This document shows positions 1 through 9,015 of a stretch of 12,109 nucleotides of DNA, one piece after another. The notes beneath the pieces were generated by a model, which worked only from the letters and a program-made list of their open reading frames with translations, was not told where the DNA came from and ran no database searches. Position 1 is the first letter of the stretch. Every line of letters starts with the position of its first letter. The position numbers and the translations under genes are program-made. Origin of the DNA: Thermaceae bacterium (GTDB lineage Bacteria; Deinococcota; Deinococci; Deinococcales; Marinithermaceae); the NCBI GenBank assembly GCA_027023115.1, contig JALVWZ010000159.1:1-12109 (forward strand). Direction: 5' to 3'.

Positions 1-212
1 TACTCGACGTGGGCGGTGTTGATGGTAATGCCGCGGGCCTTCTCTTCGGGGGCCTTGTCGATCTCGTCGTAGCTGGCCACCTCGACGTTGGGGTTGGCGG
101 CGGCGGCGGCGAAGGTGATAGCCGCGGTCAGGGTGGTCTTACCGTGGTCTACGTGACCGATGGTGCCCACGTTGACGTGGGGCTTGGTGCGTTCGAATAC
201 AGCTTTGGCCAT
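1..212 (-). CDS. tuf: Elongation factor Tu, N-terminal part (runs off left edge)
   Basis: EF-Tu is the GTPase that carries aminoacyl-tRNA to the ribosomal A site. Only the first 70 codons are present. The protein starts [20 protein letters not shown], and the P-loop GHVDHGKTT (about residues 19-27) and the switch-I end [13 protein letters not shown] are intact, which separates EF-Tu from other translational GTPases. The ATG at 210-212 follows a strong Shine-Dalgarno (AAGGAGG). It lies 24 bp downstream of the fusA stop with no promoter or terminator between them, so it is the last visible gene of the str operon. The identity is very secure. Whether a second tuf copy exists elsewhere cannot be seen. 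Confidence 0.97.
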   Translation of the reverse strand, partial: MAKAVFERTKPHVNVGTIGHVDHGKTTLTAAITFAAAAANPNVEVASYDEIDKAPEEKARGITINTAHVE

Positions 213-236
213 GTGTGTCCTCCTTGCGCGTCCGCG

Positions 237-2309
<2,073 letters not shown>

Positions 2310-2312
2310 CGC

Positions 2313-2783
2313 TTACCACCGGTAGTGCGCGTAAGCGCGGTTGGCCTCGGCCATACGCTCGACGTCCTCGCGCTTCTTGACGGCGCCGCCCTTACCCTCG
2401 GCGGCGTCCAGCAGCTCGCCGGCAATGCGCTCGACGGCGGTCCGCTCGGGCCGCTGGTTGGCGGCGTTGATCAGCCAGCGCAGGGCCAGCGACTGCTGCC
2501 GGCGCGGCGAAACCTCCACCGGCACCTGGTAGTTGGCGCCGCCCACGCGGCGGCTGCGCACTTCCATGCGCGGTTTGATGTTATCGAGAGCCTGACGGAA
2601 GACCTTGAGAGGCTCCTGTCCGGTTCGCTCCTGAATGAGTTTGCAGGAGTCGTAGAAGATGCGGGCGGCGAGGTTCTTCTTGCCGTCGCGCATGATCTTG
2701 TTGATGAAGGCCGAGACCACGACGTCGCCGTAGACCAGGTCGGGGGCCAGCTTGCGAATTTCTGCTCTTCTTCTGCGTGCCAT
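2313..2783 (-). CDS. rpsG: 30S ribosomal protein S7
   Basis: S7 is a primary 16S rRNA binding protein that nucleates assembly of the 30S head and contacts tRNA in the E site. At 156 residues it has the length seen in Thermus. It starts [20 protein letters not shown], contains the conserved [13 protein letters not shown] segment, and ends [12 protein letters not shown]. The ATG at 2783 has its Shine-Dalgarno (AAGAGGT) overlapping the rpsL stop region, and only 10 bp separate the two genes. In E. coli S7 represses its operon by binding a roughly 100-nt rpsL-rpsG intercistronic region. That region is absent here, so any autogenous control must act elsewhere, for example at the operon leader. Confidence 0.98.
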   Translation of the reverse strand: MARRRRAEIRKLAPDLVYGDVVVSAFINKIMRDGKKNLAARIFYDSCKLIQERTGQEPLKVFRQALDNIKPRMEVRSRRVGGANYQVPVEVSPRRQQSLALRWLINAANQRPERTAVERIAGELLDAAEGKGGAVKKREDVERMAEANRAYAHYRW

Positions 2784-2793
2784 ACTCTACCTC

Positions 2794-3168
2794 TTAACTC
2801 TTGGGCCGCTTGGTCCCGTACTTGGAACGGCTCTTTCTGCGGTCCTGTACGCCCTGGGTGTCGTAGACGCCGCGGACGATGTGATAACGCACGCCCGGCA
2901 GGTCCTTGACGCGGCCACCGCGAATGAGCACTACCGAGTGCTCCTGCAGGTTGTGGCCTTCGCCGGGGATGTAGGCGGTCACCTCGTACCCGCTGGTGAG
3001 GCGCACCTTGGCCACCTTGCGCAGAGCCGAGTTCGGCTTCTTGGGGGTCACGGTGCGCACCACCGTGCAAACCCCGCGGCGGAAGGGGCTCCCCTTGAGC
3101 GCCGGGACCTTGGTCTTCTTTTTGACCGCTTTGCGGCCTTTGCGGAGAAGCTGATTGATTGTCGGCAA
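2794..3168 (-). CDS. rpsL: 30S ribosomal protein S12 (TTG start)
   Basis: S12 sits at the decoding centre of the 30S subunit and helps set translational accuracy. The 124-residue protein reads [20 protein letters not shown], then the streptomycin loop [11 protein letters not shown] (41-51) and the [11 protein letters not shown] loop (68-78). RVKDLPG contains Asp89, the residue whose equivalent is methylthiolated in E. coli. It lacks the lysine/alanine-rich tail of the Thermus protein (about 132 residues). The start is the TTG at 3166-3168: the family begins exactly at MPTINQ, and GAGGT lies 4 nt upstream. The open frame continues upstream to an ATG at 3336, but that extension covers the leader RNA and resembles nothing in the family. 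It is the first gene of the operon. Confidence 0.96.
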   Translation of the reverse strand: MPTINQLLRKGRKAVKKKTKVPALKGSPFRRGVCTVVRTVTPKKPNSALRKVAKVRLTSGYEVTAYIPGEGHNLQEHSVVLIRGGRVKDLPGVRYHIVRGVYDTQGVQDRRKSRSKYGTKRPKS

Positions 3169-3350
3169 GCCTACCTCACTCCCTTCACTTTCCGGACAGC
3201 ACCTCTCGGATGACTGCCCCCGTCTTGGCAAGAACCTCCCGGAGCCCAGCGGCTGGGCTCCGATTGTAACCGCCTCCCTGGCCCTTCCCAGCGGGCCTTC
3301 AGGAGGCGGAAGGCTGCCCGGTGCCGGGGCCGACACCGGGGTCCCGCAAC
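3169..3350 (-). promoter_or_regulatory. Structured 5' leader of the str operon
   Basis: This is the roughly 180 nt between the inferred transcription start and the rpsL TTG. On the transcribed strand three strong stems follow each other. The first pairs 3340-3334 with 3323-3317 (CCCGGTG/CACCGGG). The second pairs 3309-3302 with 3277-3270 (CCGCCTCC/GGAGGCGG), with an inner GGCCC/GGGCC stem (3280-3284 with 3293-3297). The third is a perfect 10-bp stem with a 3-nt loop (3240-3262). None is followed by a U tract, so they are not simple terminators. A control function, such as binding of a ribosomal protein or transcript stabilisation, is inference. GC-richness alone favours some folding. Confidence 0.5.
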
Positions 3351-3356
3351 TTTAGC

Positions 3357-3385
3357 AGTATACAAGCCCTGTGCGCCTTACGCAA
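3357..3385 (-). promoter_or_regulatory. Probable sigma-A promoter of the str operon
   Basis: On the minus strand there is a -35 box TTGCGT (3385-3380), a 17-bp spacer and a -10 box TATACT (3362-3357), placing the start of transcription near 3350. This is the best-matching promoter in the window and lies upstream of rpsL with nothing coding in between. The near-consensus boxes and ideal spacing suit a highly expressed translation operon. The start site is predicted, not observed. Confidence 0.7.
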
Positions 3386-3530
3386 GGCGGGTAATCGGCC
3401 AACACACAGTTGGCCATTTGAATTTCCGAGCCCGGGGGCCGTCCGTGATACAGGGGGGGTTCGGGCGTTCCCTAAATGTAAGGTTCGAATACGTTATTCA
3501 CCCCCGGCGCCACGAGGGTCTCTCCCCGTC

Positions 3531-3550
3531 ACCCCAGCGAAAGCTGGGGT
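3531..3550. repeat. Hairpin with GAAA tetraloop inside element A
   Basis: A perfect 8-bp stem (ACCCCAGC/GCTGGGGT) closes a GAAA (GNRA-type) tetraloop. The equivalent place in element B (about 8776-8793) keeps GGCGAAAGCTG but has a broken outer stem. Palindromes of the form CCCCnGC-GAAA-GCnGGGG are a widespread dispersed repeat in many bacterial genomes. Here the palindrome is one module of the larger element. Confidence 0.6.
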
Positions 3551-3732
3551 CCAGGACCGTTTCAGAAGTCGCGTTTGGGGCCCTGCGTCGTCACCATTGT
3601 TTATTACGACATCCACGAGCAATGGAGACCGCGCCGGTCTGGACTGGCTCGCGCGAGCCAAAGGCTCGCCCCGCTGGATTGACGACCTGCAGTTTGGTTT
3701 GATGTTAACGAAACACCGCCTTCCACAACCTA

Positions 3733-3760
3733 TTCACCACCTACCATGCACTACGTACTA
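3733..3760. repeat. Degenerate 7-bp tandem repeat near the right end of element A
   Basis: Four consecutive heptads read TTCACCA, CCTACCA, TGCACTA, CGTACTA. The same block occurs at the same place in element B (9639-9666), with TTCACCA, CCTACCA, CGCACCA, CGTACTA. It is the + strand form of the heptad family that reads roughly TGGTNNG on the other strand. Confidence 0.55.
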
Positions 3761-3945
3761 CACACCGCATCATCCCCGGACACTGTGAACAACGTGTTGG
3801 GAGGTTACAGCTAGATGCCAAACCGGGCAGCCTACCGGCTGCCGGTGCTGAAACGCCCATTGAAAGTAGTTGCTATTCTTTGCGCGTCATCTTCTCCCCA
3901 ATCGCTTCAGTTTGGTCTTACCGTGGCGCTGTTCCTGTCAGCCCG

Positions 3946-3951
3946 TAAACT
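3946..3951 (+). promoter_or_regulatory. Candidate -10 box for leaderless truA mRNA
   Basis: TAAACT ends 6 nt before the truA GTG, so transcription would begin at or next to the start codon, and no Shine-Dalgarno is visible upstream. Leaderless genes with a TANNNT box at this distance are common in Deinococcota. The -35 region (around 3923-3928) is weak. Confidence 0.4.
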
Positions 3952-3957
3952 GGTTTC

Positions 3958-4704
3958 GTGCGTAGGGTAATGTTGCTGCTCGAATACGATGGCACCGGCT
4001 TTGCCGGGCTCCAGGTGCAGGCGCAGGGCGAGCGCACCGTGCAGGGGGTGCTGGAGGCGGCGCTGGCGCGGATCCCGGGAACGCGCCCCAAGGTAACGGC
4101 TGCGGGCCGCACCGACGCCGGAGTACACGCGCTGGCCATGCCGGTGCATTATGACACCGAGGACACGATTCCCATAGAAAGGGTGCCCCAGGCGCTCAAC
4201 GCCCTATTGCCGCCAGACGTGCGCGTGCTCGAGGCCAAAGAAGTAGACCCCGACTGGCACGCCCGCCACTCGGCCCGCTGGCGGCAGTACTGGTACCGGG
4301 TGCTAAATCGCAGCCAGCCGACGGCGCTCGAGCGCTGGCGGGTGTGGTGGGTGCCGCAGCCGTTCGACTTTCCGGCGCTGGCCGAGGCCGCGCGGCTGCT
4401 CGAGGGCGAGCACGACTTTGGCTCCTTCGCCAACCGCGAAAAACGCAGCACCGTTCGTAGGCTCTACCAAGCCCGCGTAGAGGCTGGTGGCGGCGAGCTG
4501 CACCTTCATTTCATCGGCAATGGCTTCGTCCGCGGCCAGGTGCGCAGCATGGTGGGAACGTTGGTGGAAGTAGGGCTTGGCAAGAGGAAGCCCGAGAGCA
4601 TTAGCGAACTGCTCGAAAACCCGGACCGGGGCAAAGCCGGGCCCACGGCGCCGCCGCAGGGGCTCTACTTCGTTGCAGCCGGATACAGCCCCTGGGATGA
4701 ATGA
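3958..4704 (+). CDS. truA: tRNA pseudouridine(38-40) synthase TruA
   Basis: TruA isomerises uridines 38, 39 and 40 in the anticodon stem-loop of many tRNAs to pseudouridine. The 248-residue protein shows the family N-terminus LLLEYDGTGFAGLQ (6-19) and the catalytic motif AAGRTDAGVHAL with nucleophile Asp53. It also has ALNALLPPDV, FHAR-type WHARHSARWRQYWYR, and the C-terminal signature FVRGQVRSMVGTLVEVG. The GTG at 3958 was preferred over the ATG four codons later because Thermus TruA also begins MRR before the first strand. No Shine-Dalgarno precedes it, consistent with a leaderless message. It is a single gene between the element at 3475-3811 and the lipoprotein unit, with no clear hairpin-plus-U-tract terminator behind it. 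Confidence 0.96.
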   Translation: MRRVMLLLEYDGTGFAGLQVQAQGERTVQGVLEAALARIPGTRPKVTAAGRTDAGVHALAMPVHYDTEDTIPIERVPQALNALLPPDVRVLEAKEVDPDWHARHSARWRQYWYRVLNRSQPTALERWRVWWVPQPFDFPALAEAARLLEGEHDFGSFANREKRSTVRRLYQARVEAGGGELHLHFIGNGFVRGQVRSMVGTLVEVGLGKRKPESISELLENPDRGKAGPTAPPQGLYFVAAGYSPWDE

Positions 4705-4909
4705 ATGCCGTATGACTTTTTTAGCGCCTCCCAAGTTCTCCCCAACTAGGAGTTGGCGTTAGCGTCCGAATGGCTACTGCCACATTGCCATATAGCCAAG
4801 TTCCGTCATATGCTATTCATCTCTCATTACTGCTTTTATATATATCTACTTACTTGATTGTAAGGCATTTATCATGCTACTAATACTCTATATACAGCAG
4901 TGGGAGGTG
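4705..4909 (+). promoter_or_regulatory. AT-rich intergenic region with candidate promoter for the lipoprotein unit
   Basis: The stretch from about 4790 to 4900 is strikingly AT-rich against GC-rich surroundings. A candidate promoter is TTGATT (4854-4859), an 18-bp spacer and TACTAA (4878-4883) preceded by TGC as an extended -10. TAATAC (4881-4886) or TATATA (4889-4894) are alternative -10 boxes. An imperfect inverted repeat encloses it (4830-4842 and 4889-4900, CTGCT...TATATA against TATATA...AGCAG) and could be an operator. The exact boxes are uncertain. That the promoter lies here is likely, because both downstream genes need one. Confidence 0.45.
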
Positions 4910-4990
4910 ATGGACTATTGGGTAGATAGCGCCGTTGTACGGCTTCCGGGTTATACGGCAATCATCTCTTCAAATGCATTGTGGAGGTAA
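4910..4990 (+). CDS. Possible 26-residue leader ORF
   Basis: An ATG embedded in a near-perfect anti-SD complement (GGGAGGTGATGG) opens a 26-codon frame beginning MDYWVDSAVVRLPGYTAIIS. Its TAA lies inside the Shine-Dalgarno/start region of the next gene (GGAGGTAATG), which would allow translational coupling or leader-peptide control. Against it, the SD touches the ATG (about 2 nt spacing), the peptide resembles nothing I know, and a frame this short can occur by chance. It is not obviously an amino-acid attenuator peptide because it has no run of one residue. Confidence 0.25.
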   Translation: MDYWVDSAVVRLPGYTAIISSNALWR

Positions 4991-4995
4991 TGATT

Positions 4996-6471
4996 ATGCA
5001 CAAAAAGATCTTTGGGCTAGCGGCCGCGGCAGCATTGTTGCTGGTTCTCACCGCCTGTCCGCAGCAACAGACACAGGAACAGCCAAAGGCTGCTATTGCC
5101 GGGTACGTCGTCAACGCCGGCGCCGGCGAGGCCGTAGCCGGTACGAAGATATCCGTTTACGACGCCGGCAGCAACGATCTGGTCGCCACGGTTACCACCG
5201 GTGACGACGGCAGCTACACCGTCAAGGTGCCCGAGGGTAGCTACGACCTCAAATTGCAGAAAGATGGCTATGCGGGCTCGCAAGTACTGAACGTCCGCGC
5301 CAAGGATAACCACACGACTCCGCTGAACATCATCGAGCGCAAAGCATTCAACCCCAACTGGCCCACCACTCCGCCAGACGTAGCCCTCGAGGGCGTCAGC
5401 GACGGCGACGTTTTCGACGCCAGTAACGGCTCTATCCCCTACCGGGTGGTTTCTGCGCCCGCCAGCCCCCTGGCGACGAACCTGATATATGCCTCGCTCG
5501 GGAAGACCCCCGGCTCCGGGTTCCTTAGCGGCCGGCGCAGCTATTTCGACAGCGTCAACGATACCGGCCACCAATACATGGACCCCTACGACTACGCCGT
5601 ATACGGAGATACCACCTTCCAGGTCGTCGTCTACGACACCAACGGCAACCGCACTCAGCTGCTGCGCTACGTGACCATCACCGACGCTTTGGTAAACGGC
5701 AGCAAGCTGACGGCACCGGAGCTGCGGAAGGCTATTTCAGTAACCCTTGGCCAGCAACTGGACTTCTTCAGCGTCAAACCGCAGACTGCGCCGGCGGGCT
5801 CCAACCTCTACGTAGAGCTGGCCTGGCAGCCCAAGTTCGACCTTAGTTCGTACCCGCCCGACATGTTCGCCGGCTACCGCATTTACCGGAGCTTCGACGG
5901 CGAGAACTACACCCCCATCGGCGTCGTTTCGGCGAGCGAAAACCAGTTCGTGGACTCCAGCCCCGACCTCGCCGTCGGCAAGACCGCCTACTACAAGGTG
6001 AGCGCTTTCTTGGGCGCGGAAGAATCGGAGCTTTCCAACGCCCTGCAAACCACCCCCCTCGACGTCTTCTCGGTAAACCTGGTTTCTCCGGCGGATAACG
6101 CAACGGACGTTTCCGTTACGCCCACTTTCAGCTGGCAAACCTCCGACGTAGGCAATTACAAGTACGTCGGCTTGGCTCTGTGGGACACGCTCACCGGAGA
6201 GATGGCCACCCTGGCCAGTAACGCACAGCCATTTCTCGTCAACCGTACCAGCTATACCTGGAACGAAGACGGAGCCTTCGACGGCACCGGCATGAGCACC
6301 CTCCAACCTGGCCGCTCCTACGAATGGGAAGCCTACGAGGCCTACGCGGTTGACGACGCCATCCACCCCACCGCGGTATCCATCGCCGCAGACGGTTTTG
6401 GTCTTTGGTTCCCCTACGGGCCTTACGGTATGCCCTCCGGCCAGCACTTCACCTTTACCACCGCACCCTAA
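4996..6471 (+). CDS. Surface lipoprotein with CarboxypepD_reg-like and fibronectin type III-like domains
   Basis: The protein (491 residues) has a type II signal peptide with n-region MHKK, a hydrophobic core 5-18 and lipobox LTAC with Cys21, so it should be exported and lipid-anchored. After a Gln-rich linker (22-29), residues about 32-103 look like a carboxypeptidase regulatory-like beta-sandwich (IAGYVVNAGAGEAVAGTKIS...DDGSYTVKVPEGSY). Residues about 104-255 are unassigned, about 262-352 are fibronectin-III-like (FAGYRIYRSFDGENY, AYYKVSAF), and about 359-488 form a second Ig/FnIII-like unit (SPADNATDVSVTPTFSW). The ATG at 4996 was chosen because GGAGG is 8 nt upstream. GTG 4981 would overlap the SD, and ATG 4990 lies only 2 nt behind it. 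There is no catalytic motif. Being 12 bp upstream of the protease suggests a shared envelope role, possibly adhesion, scaffolding or substrate binding, but this is inferred. Confidence 0.85.
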   Translation: MHKKIFGLAAAAALLLVLTACPQQQTQEQPKAAIAGYVVNAGAGEAVAGTKISVYDAGSNDLVATVTTGDDGSYTVKVPEGSYDLKLQKDGYAGSQVLNVRAKDNHTTPLNIIERKAFNPNWPTTPPDVALEGVSDGDVFDASNGSIPYRVVSAPASPLATNLIYASLGKTPGSGFLSGRRSYFDSVNDTGHQYMDPYDYAVYGDTTFQVVVYDTNGNRTQLLRYVTITDALVNGSKLTAPELRKAISVTLGQQLDFFSVKPQTAPAGSNLYVELAWQPKFDLSSYPPDMFAGYRIYRSFDGENYTPIGVVSASENQFVDSSPDLAVGKTAYYKVSAFLGAEESELSNALQTTPLDVFSVNLVSPADNATDVSVTPTFSWQTSDVGNYKYVGLALWDTLTGEMATLASNAQPFLVNRTSYTWNEDGAFDGTGMSTLQPGRSYEWEAYEAYAVDDAIHPTAVSIAADGFGLWFPYGPYGMPSGQHFTFTTAP

Positions 6472-6483
6472 GGAGGCTGAATC

Positions 6484-8649
6484 ATGAAACGTTCTTACTT
6501 GTACTTACTGGCGGTTCTTGGTGTCCTCGCTCTGGCCGGGTGCTCTTCCAACAAATTCACCAACCCCAATGCCAGCGGGCCAAGAGCCAAGATAGAAGCG
6601 GTCAAGATCGACGCCGACCACGCGATCGATCGAATCGTCGTCTTCTACGACAACCCCTCGGCACTCGACGAGCTATTGAGCAACCTCGGTGGGGGTAAGG
6701 TCCTCGGCAGCATGCCCACGCTCAAGGCAGCCTTGGTCGAACTGCCCGACGGCCTCGACGCTTCTCACGCGCTCGGAAAGCTTAGCAGCACCAAAATTAA
6801 CGGCATACGGTTAGCGCAACCCGACTTCCTGCACCCCCGCCCCAAACCGGTCAACAGCAGCGCCATCCAGGAACTCTCTCTCAACGACCCTCTTGAAGCG
6901 CAGAAGTGGGATCACGACGTAATGCAGGCCGCCGACGCCTGGAATACCGACGTTGACGGCAGCGGCACCCACCCCGACGGCAGCGGCGTCGTCGTTGGCG
7001 TCGTGGACACCGGTATCGACGAAGCCCACCCCGACCTCGCCGGCGCGTTCGTCAACGGTTACGACGCCACCGGCTGCCTCGGTGGCGGCACCATACCTCC
7101 CGGAACCGACGCCTCGACGGGTCAGATTCACGGCACTCACGTGGCCGGCATCGTTGCCGCCCGCGGCAACAACGGCCAGGGCGTCGCCGGCGTGGCCTAC
7201 AACGCCAAGTTGATGGACCTGAAGGTTTTTTGTGGGTCGTATACCGACGACTGGACCATCGCCAGCGCCATAATGGCCGCGATATTGGATGTAGACGGTG
7301 ACGGGATAACACCCAACGTCATCACCATGAGCCTCGGCGGGAAAGGCTACGGGCAGATTCTCAAGAGCGCCATCGACATGGCCCTCCAGCAGAAGGTCGT
7401 TATCACCGTGGCCATGGGTAACTCCTACCAGGACGAGGTGCAGTACCCCGCCGGCTACCCCGGCATCATCGCCGTCGGCGCCACCAACGCCAGCGACGAA
7501 AAGGCCGACTTCTCCACCTCTGGCGGCCACATCAGCGTCAGCGCCCCCGGCGTTGACATTCTTTCGACCTGGCCCAGGTTCGATGAGGACACGAACGGAA
7601 CCCCCTACCTCTACTACCGCATCTCCGGCACCAGTATGGCCACCCCCGAAGTAGCCGGCGCCGCCGCACTAGTCAAGCAGTTCCTCTCCAACGCAACCGC
7701 CTACGAGGTCAAGCGGCTACTGGAGAGCACCGCCGACGACATCGGCGCTCCCGGCTTTGACCGCGAAACCGGCTACGGCCGCATCAACCTGAAAAAGCTG
7801 GTAGACAAGGTGCACGACGTGCTGTCTGGGGCGGCCACGCTCGACCAGGGCGGCACAGCGCTAGTCAGCGTCACCACCCTCAACAAATACGACTCCGACG
7901 GCGACGGAGCAATAACTGCCAGCGATACTACCTACCCCCTGGAGGCGGTTGACGTTTCCCTTTTCAAAGATGGCAAGCTGGCTTACGTTGCCAAGACCGA
8001 TTACGGTGGCGTCGCGACCTTTACCAGCATTGCTCCCGGCGACTACCAGGTGATGGTGTCGGGCCAGGACATGACCGACGGGAATAGCTACGACTTCTGG
8101 CCGTACGAGCGCGTTAGCTGGGACGCCGACGGCGACTCCGGCAACGGCATCACCCTGGGCAGCTTGACCGTCAACGCCGGCCCCCATGACAACATGGGCA
8201 GCCCAGACGTTCTCAACGCCACCCTCAACAGCACCATGAAGGTGACGCTAGACTGGACCGGCGGCGGCGACCTCGACTTGGCCATCAATGAGTACGACCC
8301 CGCCAGCGGCAATATGGTCTGGTCTACCGCTAAGACCGCGACTCCCCTGTGGGGCACTTTTAGCGCCGACGATACCGGTGGCGACACCACCCACGCCTCA
8401 GAAAGCTACACCCTCAACGACGTTCACTACCCCTCACCCGCCGGTGACTGGTACAACATCAGCATCGACGCCAGTAATGCCACCGTTGGCACCACCGCCA
8501 CCCTCACCATAGAAGTCAACGGCCATACATACAGCTACGGTCCGCTGCCGATAACGCCCGGCAGCACCGCCGACAGCAATCTCGGGAGCATTTACGAAGC
8601 CTTGTATGACGCCATGCAGAACTTCGACAACATGCCCTGCATCTACTAG
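6484..8649 (+). CDS. Lipid-anchored S8 subtilisin-like serine protease with C-terminal beta domains
   Basis: This 721-residue protease has a lipobox LAGC (Cys20) and an inhibitor-I9-like propeptide (about 36-118). The S8 catalytic domain (about 140-440) shows the full triad: Asp175 in VVDTGID, His216 in HGTHVAG and Ser384 in SGTSMATPE, with Asn313 in MGNS as oxyanion residue. The usual His after TPx is Glu389 here. A CarboxypepD_reg/SdrD-like domain (about 455-530) carries an EF-hand-like loop DSDGDGAITASD (470-481). It is followed by a beta domain (about 575-690) with a DLDL motif, resembling PPC or YfaP/DUF2135 domains. The activity would be endoproteolysis outside the cytoplasmic membrane, with a propeptide that folds and inhibits the enzyme before self-cleavage. 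GGAGG directly follows the upstream lipoprotein stop, 12 bp before this ATG, so the pair is co-transcribed. A perfect terminator lies just downstream. Confidence 0.93.
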   Translation: MKRSYLYLLAVLGVLALAGCSSNKFTNPNASGPRAKIEAVKIDADHAIDRIVVFYDNPSALDELLSNLGGGKVLGSMPTLKAALVELPDGLDASHALGKLSSTKINGIRLAQPDFLHPRPKPVNSSAIQELSLNDPLEAQKWDHDVMQAADAWNTDVDGSGTHPDGSGVVVGVVDTGIDEAHPDLAGAFVNGYDATGCLGGGTIPPGTDASTGQIHGTHVAGIVAARGNNGQGVAGVAYNAKLMDLKVFCGSYTDDWTIASAIMAAILDVDGDGITPNVITMSLGGKGYGQILKSAIDMALQQKVVITVAMGNSYQDEVQYPAGYPGIIAVGATNASDEKADFSTSGGHISVSAPGVDILSTWPRFDEDTNGTPYLYYRISGTSMATPEVAGAAALVKQFLSNATAYEVKRLLESTADDIGAPGFDRETGYGRINLKKLVDKVHDVLSGAATLDQGGTALVSVTTLNKYDSDGDGAITASDTTYPLEAVDVSLFKDGKLAYVAKTDYGGVATFTSIAPGDYQVMVSGQDMTDGNSYDFWPYERVSWDADGDSGNGITLGSLTVNAGPHDNMGSPDVLNATLNSTMKVTLDWTGGGDLDLAINEYDPASGNMVWSTAKTATPLWGTFSADDTGGDTTHASESYTLNDVHYPSPAGDWYNISIDASNATVGTTATLTIEVNGHTYSYGPLPITPGSTADSNLGSIYEALYDAMQNFDNMPCIY

Positions 8650-8658
8650 GCCAACCGC

Positions 8659-8694
8659 AAAAGAACGGAGGGGGCGCGCCCCCTCCGTTCTTTT
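8659..8694. terminator. Perfect 36-bp palindromic terminator (bidirectional)
   Basis: The sequence is a perfect 36-bp palindrome beginning AAAAGAACGGAGGGGG and ending with its reverse complement, 9 bp after the protease stop. It gives a very stable GC-rich stem with an A tract on one side and TTTT on the other, so it can act as an intrinsic terminator on both strands. On the plus strand it ends the lipoprotein-protease unit. On the minus strand it would stop any transcript that passes the gcvP-side genes and element B. Confidence 0.9.
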
Positions 8695-8968
8695 GGCGTC
8701 CAGCGAACCCGATCTAGCTGTAAGGCTCGAACACGCTGTTCGCGCCGCCTCCGTCGCCACGGGCTTTATCGCCGCCCCGGCGAAAGCTGAGGTCCGGGGC
8801 CGTTTCAGAAGTCGTGGTAGGCGCTTTGCGTCGTCGCCTTGGTCTCTTCTTACGGTATCCACGAGCGACGGAGACTGCTACGGTCCGGACTGGCTCGCTT
8901 AGTTAGAAAAACGAAAAACCAGCCCGTAGCCGTCTTTCTTACAAGGGGAAACAAAGAAAGCTCGCGGT

Positions 8969-9010
8969 ATGTAGCTTGTGGCAAGAGGCTCGTGGCATGT
9001 GACTTGTGGT
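8969..9010. repeat. Heptad-repeat cluster 1
   Basis: Six consecutive 7-bp units in phase: ATGTAGC, TTGTGGC, AAGAGGC, TCGTGGC, ATGTGAC, TTGTGGT. The consensus is roughly NYGTGGC. Confidence 0.6.
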
Positions 9011-9015
9011 TCATC

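Larger units (their letters stand above)
3475..3811. mobile_element. MITE-like repeat element, short copy (A), TA-flanked
   Basis: This 337-bp non-coding element shares both ends with the element at 8717-9709, in the same orientation. Its first 27 bp (3475-3501) and last 27 bp (3785-3811) are imperfect inverted repeats of each other (about 19 of 27 match), and TA lies on each side (3473-3474 and 3812-3813). The first roughly 178 bp align to the second copy at about 70-75% by eye, and the last roughly 80 bp align more closely apart from an 8-bp gap. It encodes no transposase. TA flanks with inverted ends recall non-autonomous relatives of Tc1/mariner-IS630 elements, which is inference. An extragenic repeat of another kind is the alternative. 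Confidence 0.6.

Noticed and set aside
3240..3262. The 10-bp hairpin as an intrinsic terminator
   Set aside because: No U tract follows on either strand, and it lies inside the leader of an operon that must be highly expressed.
3169..3336. An N-terminal extension of S12 starting at ATG 3336 (180 residues in total)
   Set aside because: S12 proteins begin at MPTINQ. The extension covers the hairpin-rich leader, and a TTG with a good SD is present at the family start.
3826..3843. GGCAGCC-TACC-GGCTGCC hairpin upstream of truA
   Set aside because: A short 7-bp stem without a T tract, outside the element ends. It may be chance in GC-rich DNA, so no function is assigned.
4742..4756. CCAACT-AGG-AGTTGG hairpin after truA as a terminator
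   Set aside because: The stem is only 6 bp with no following T run. The TTTTTT stretch nearby (about 4717-4722) lies before it, not after.
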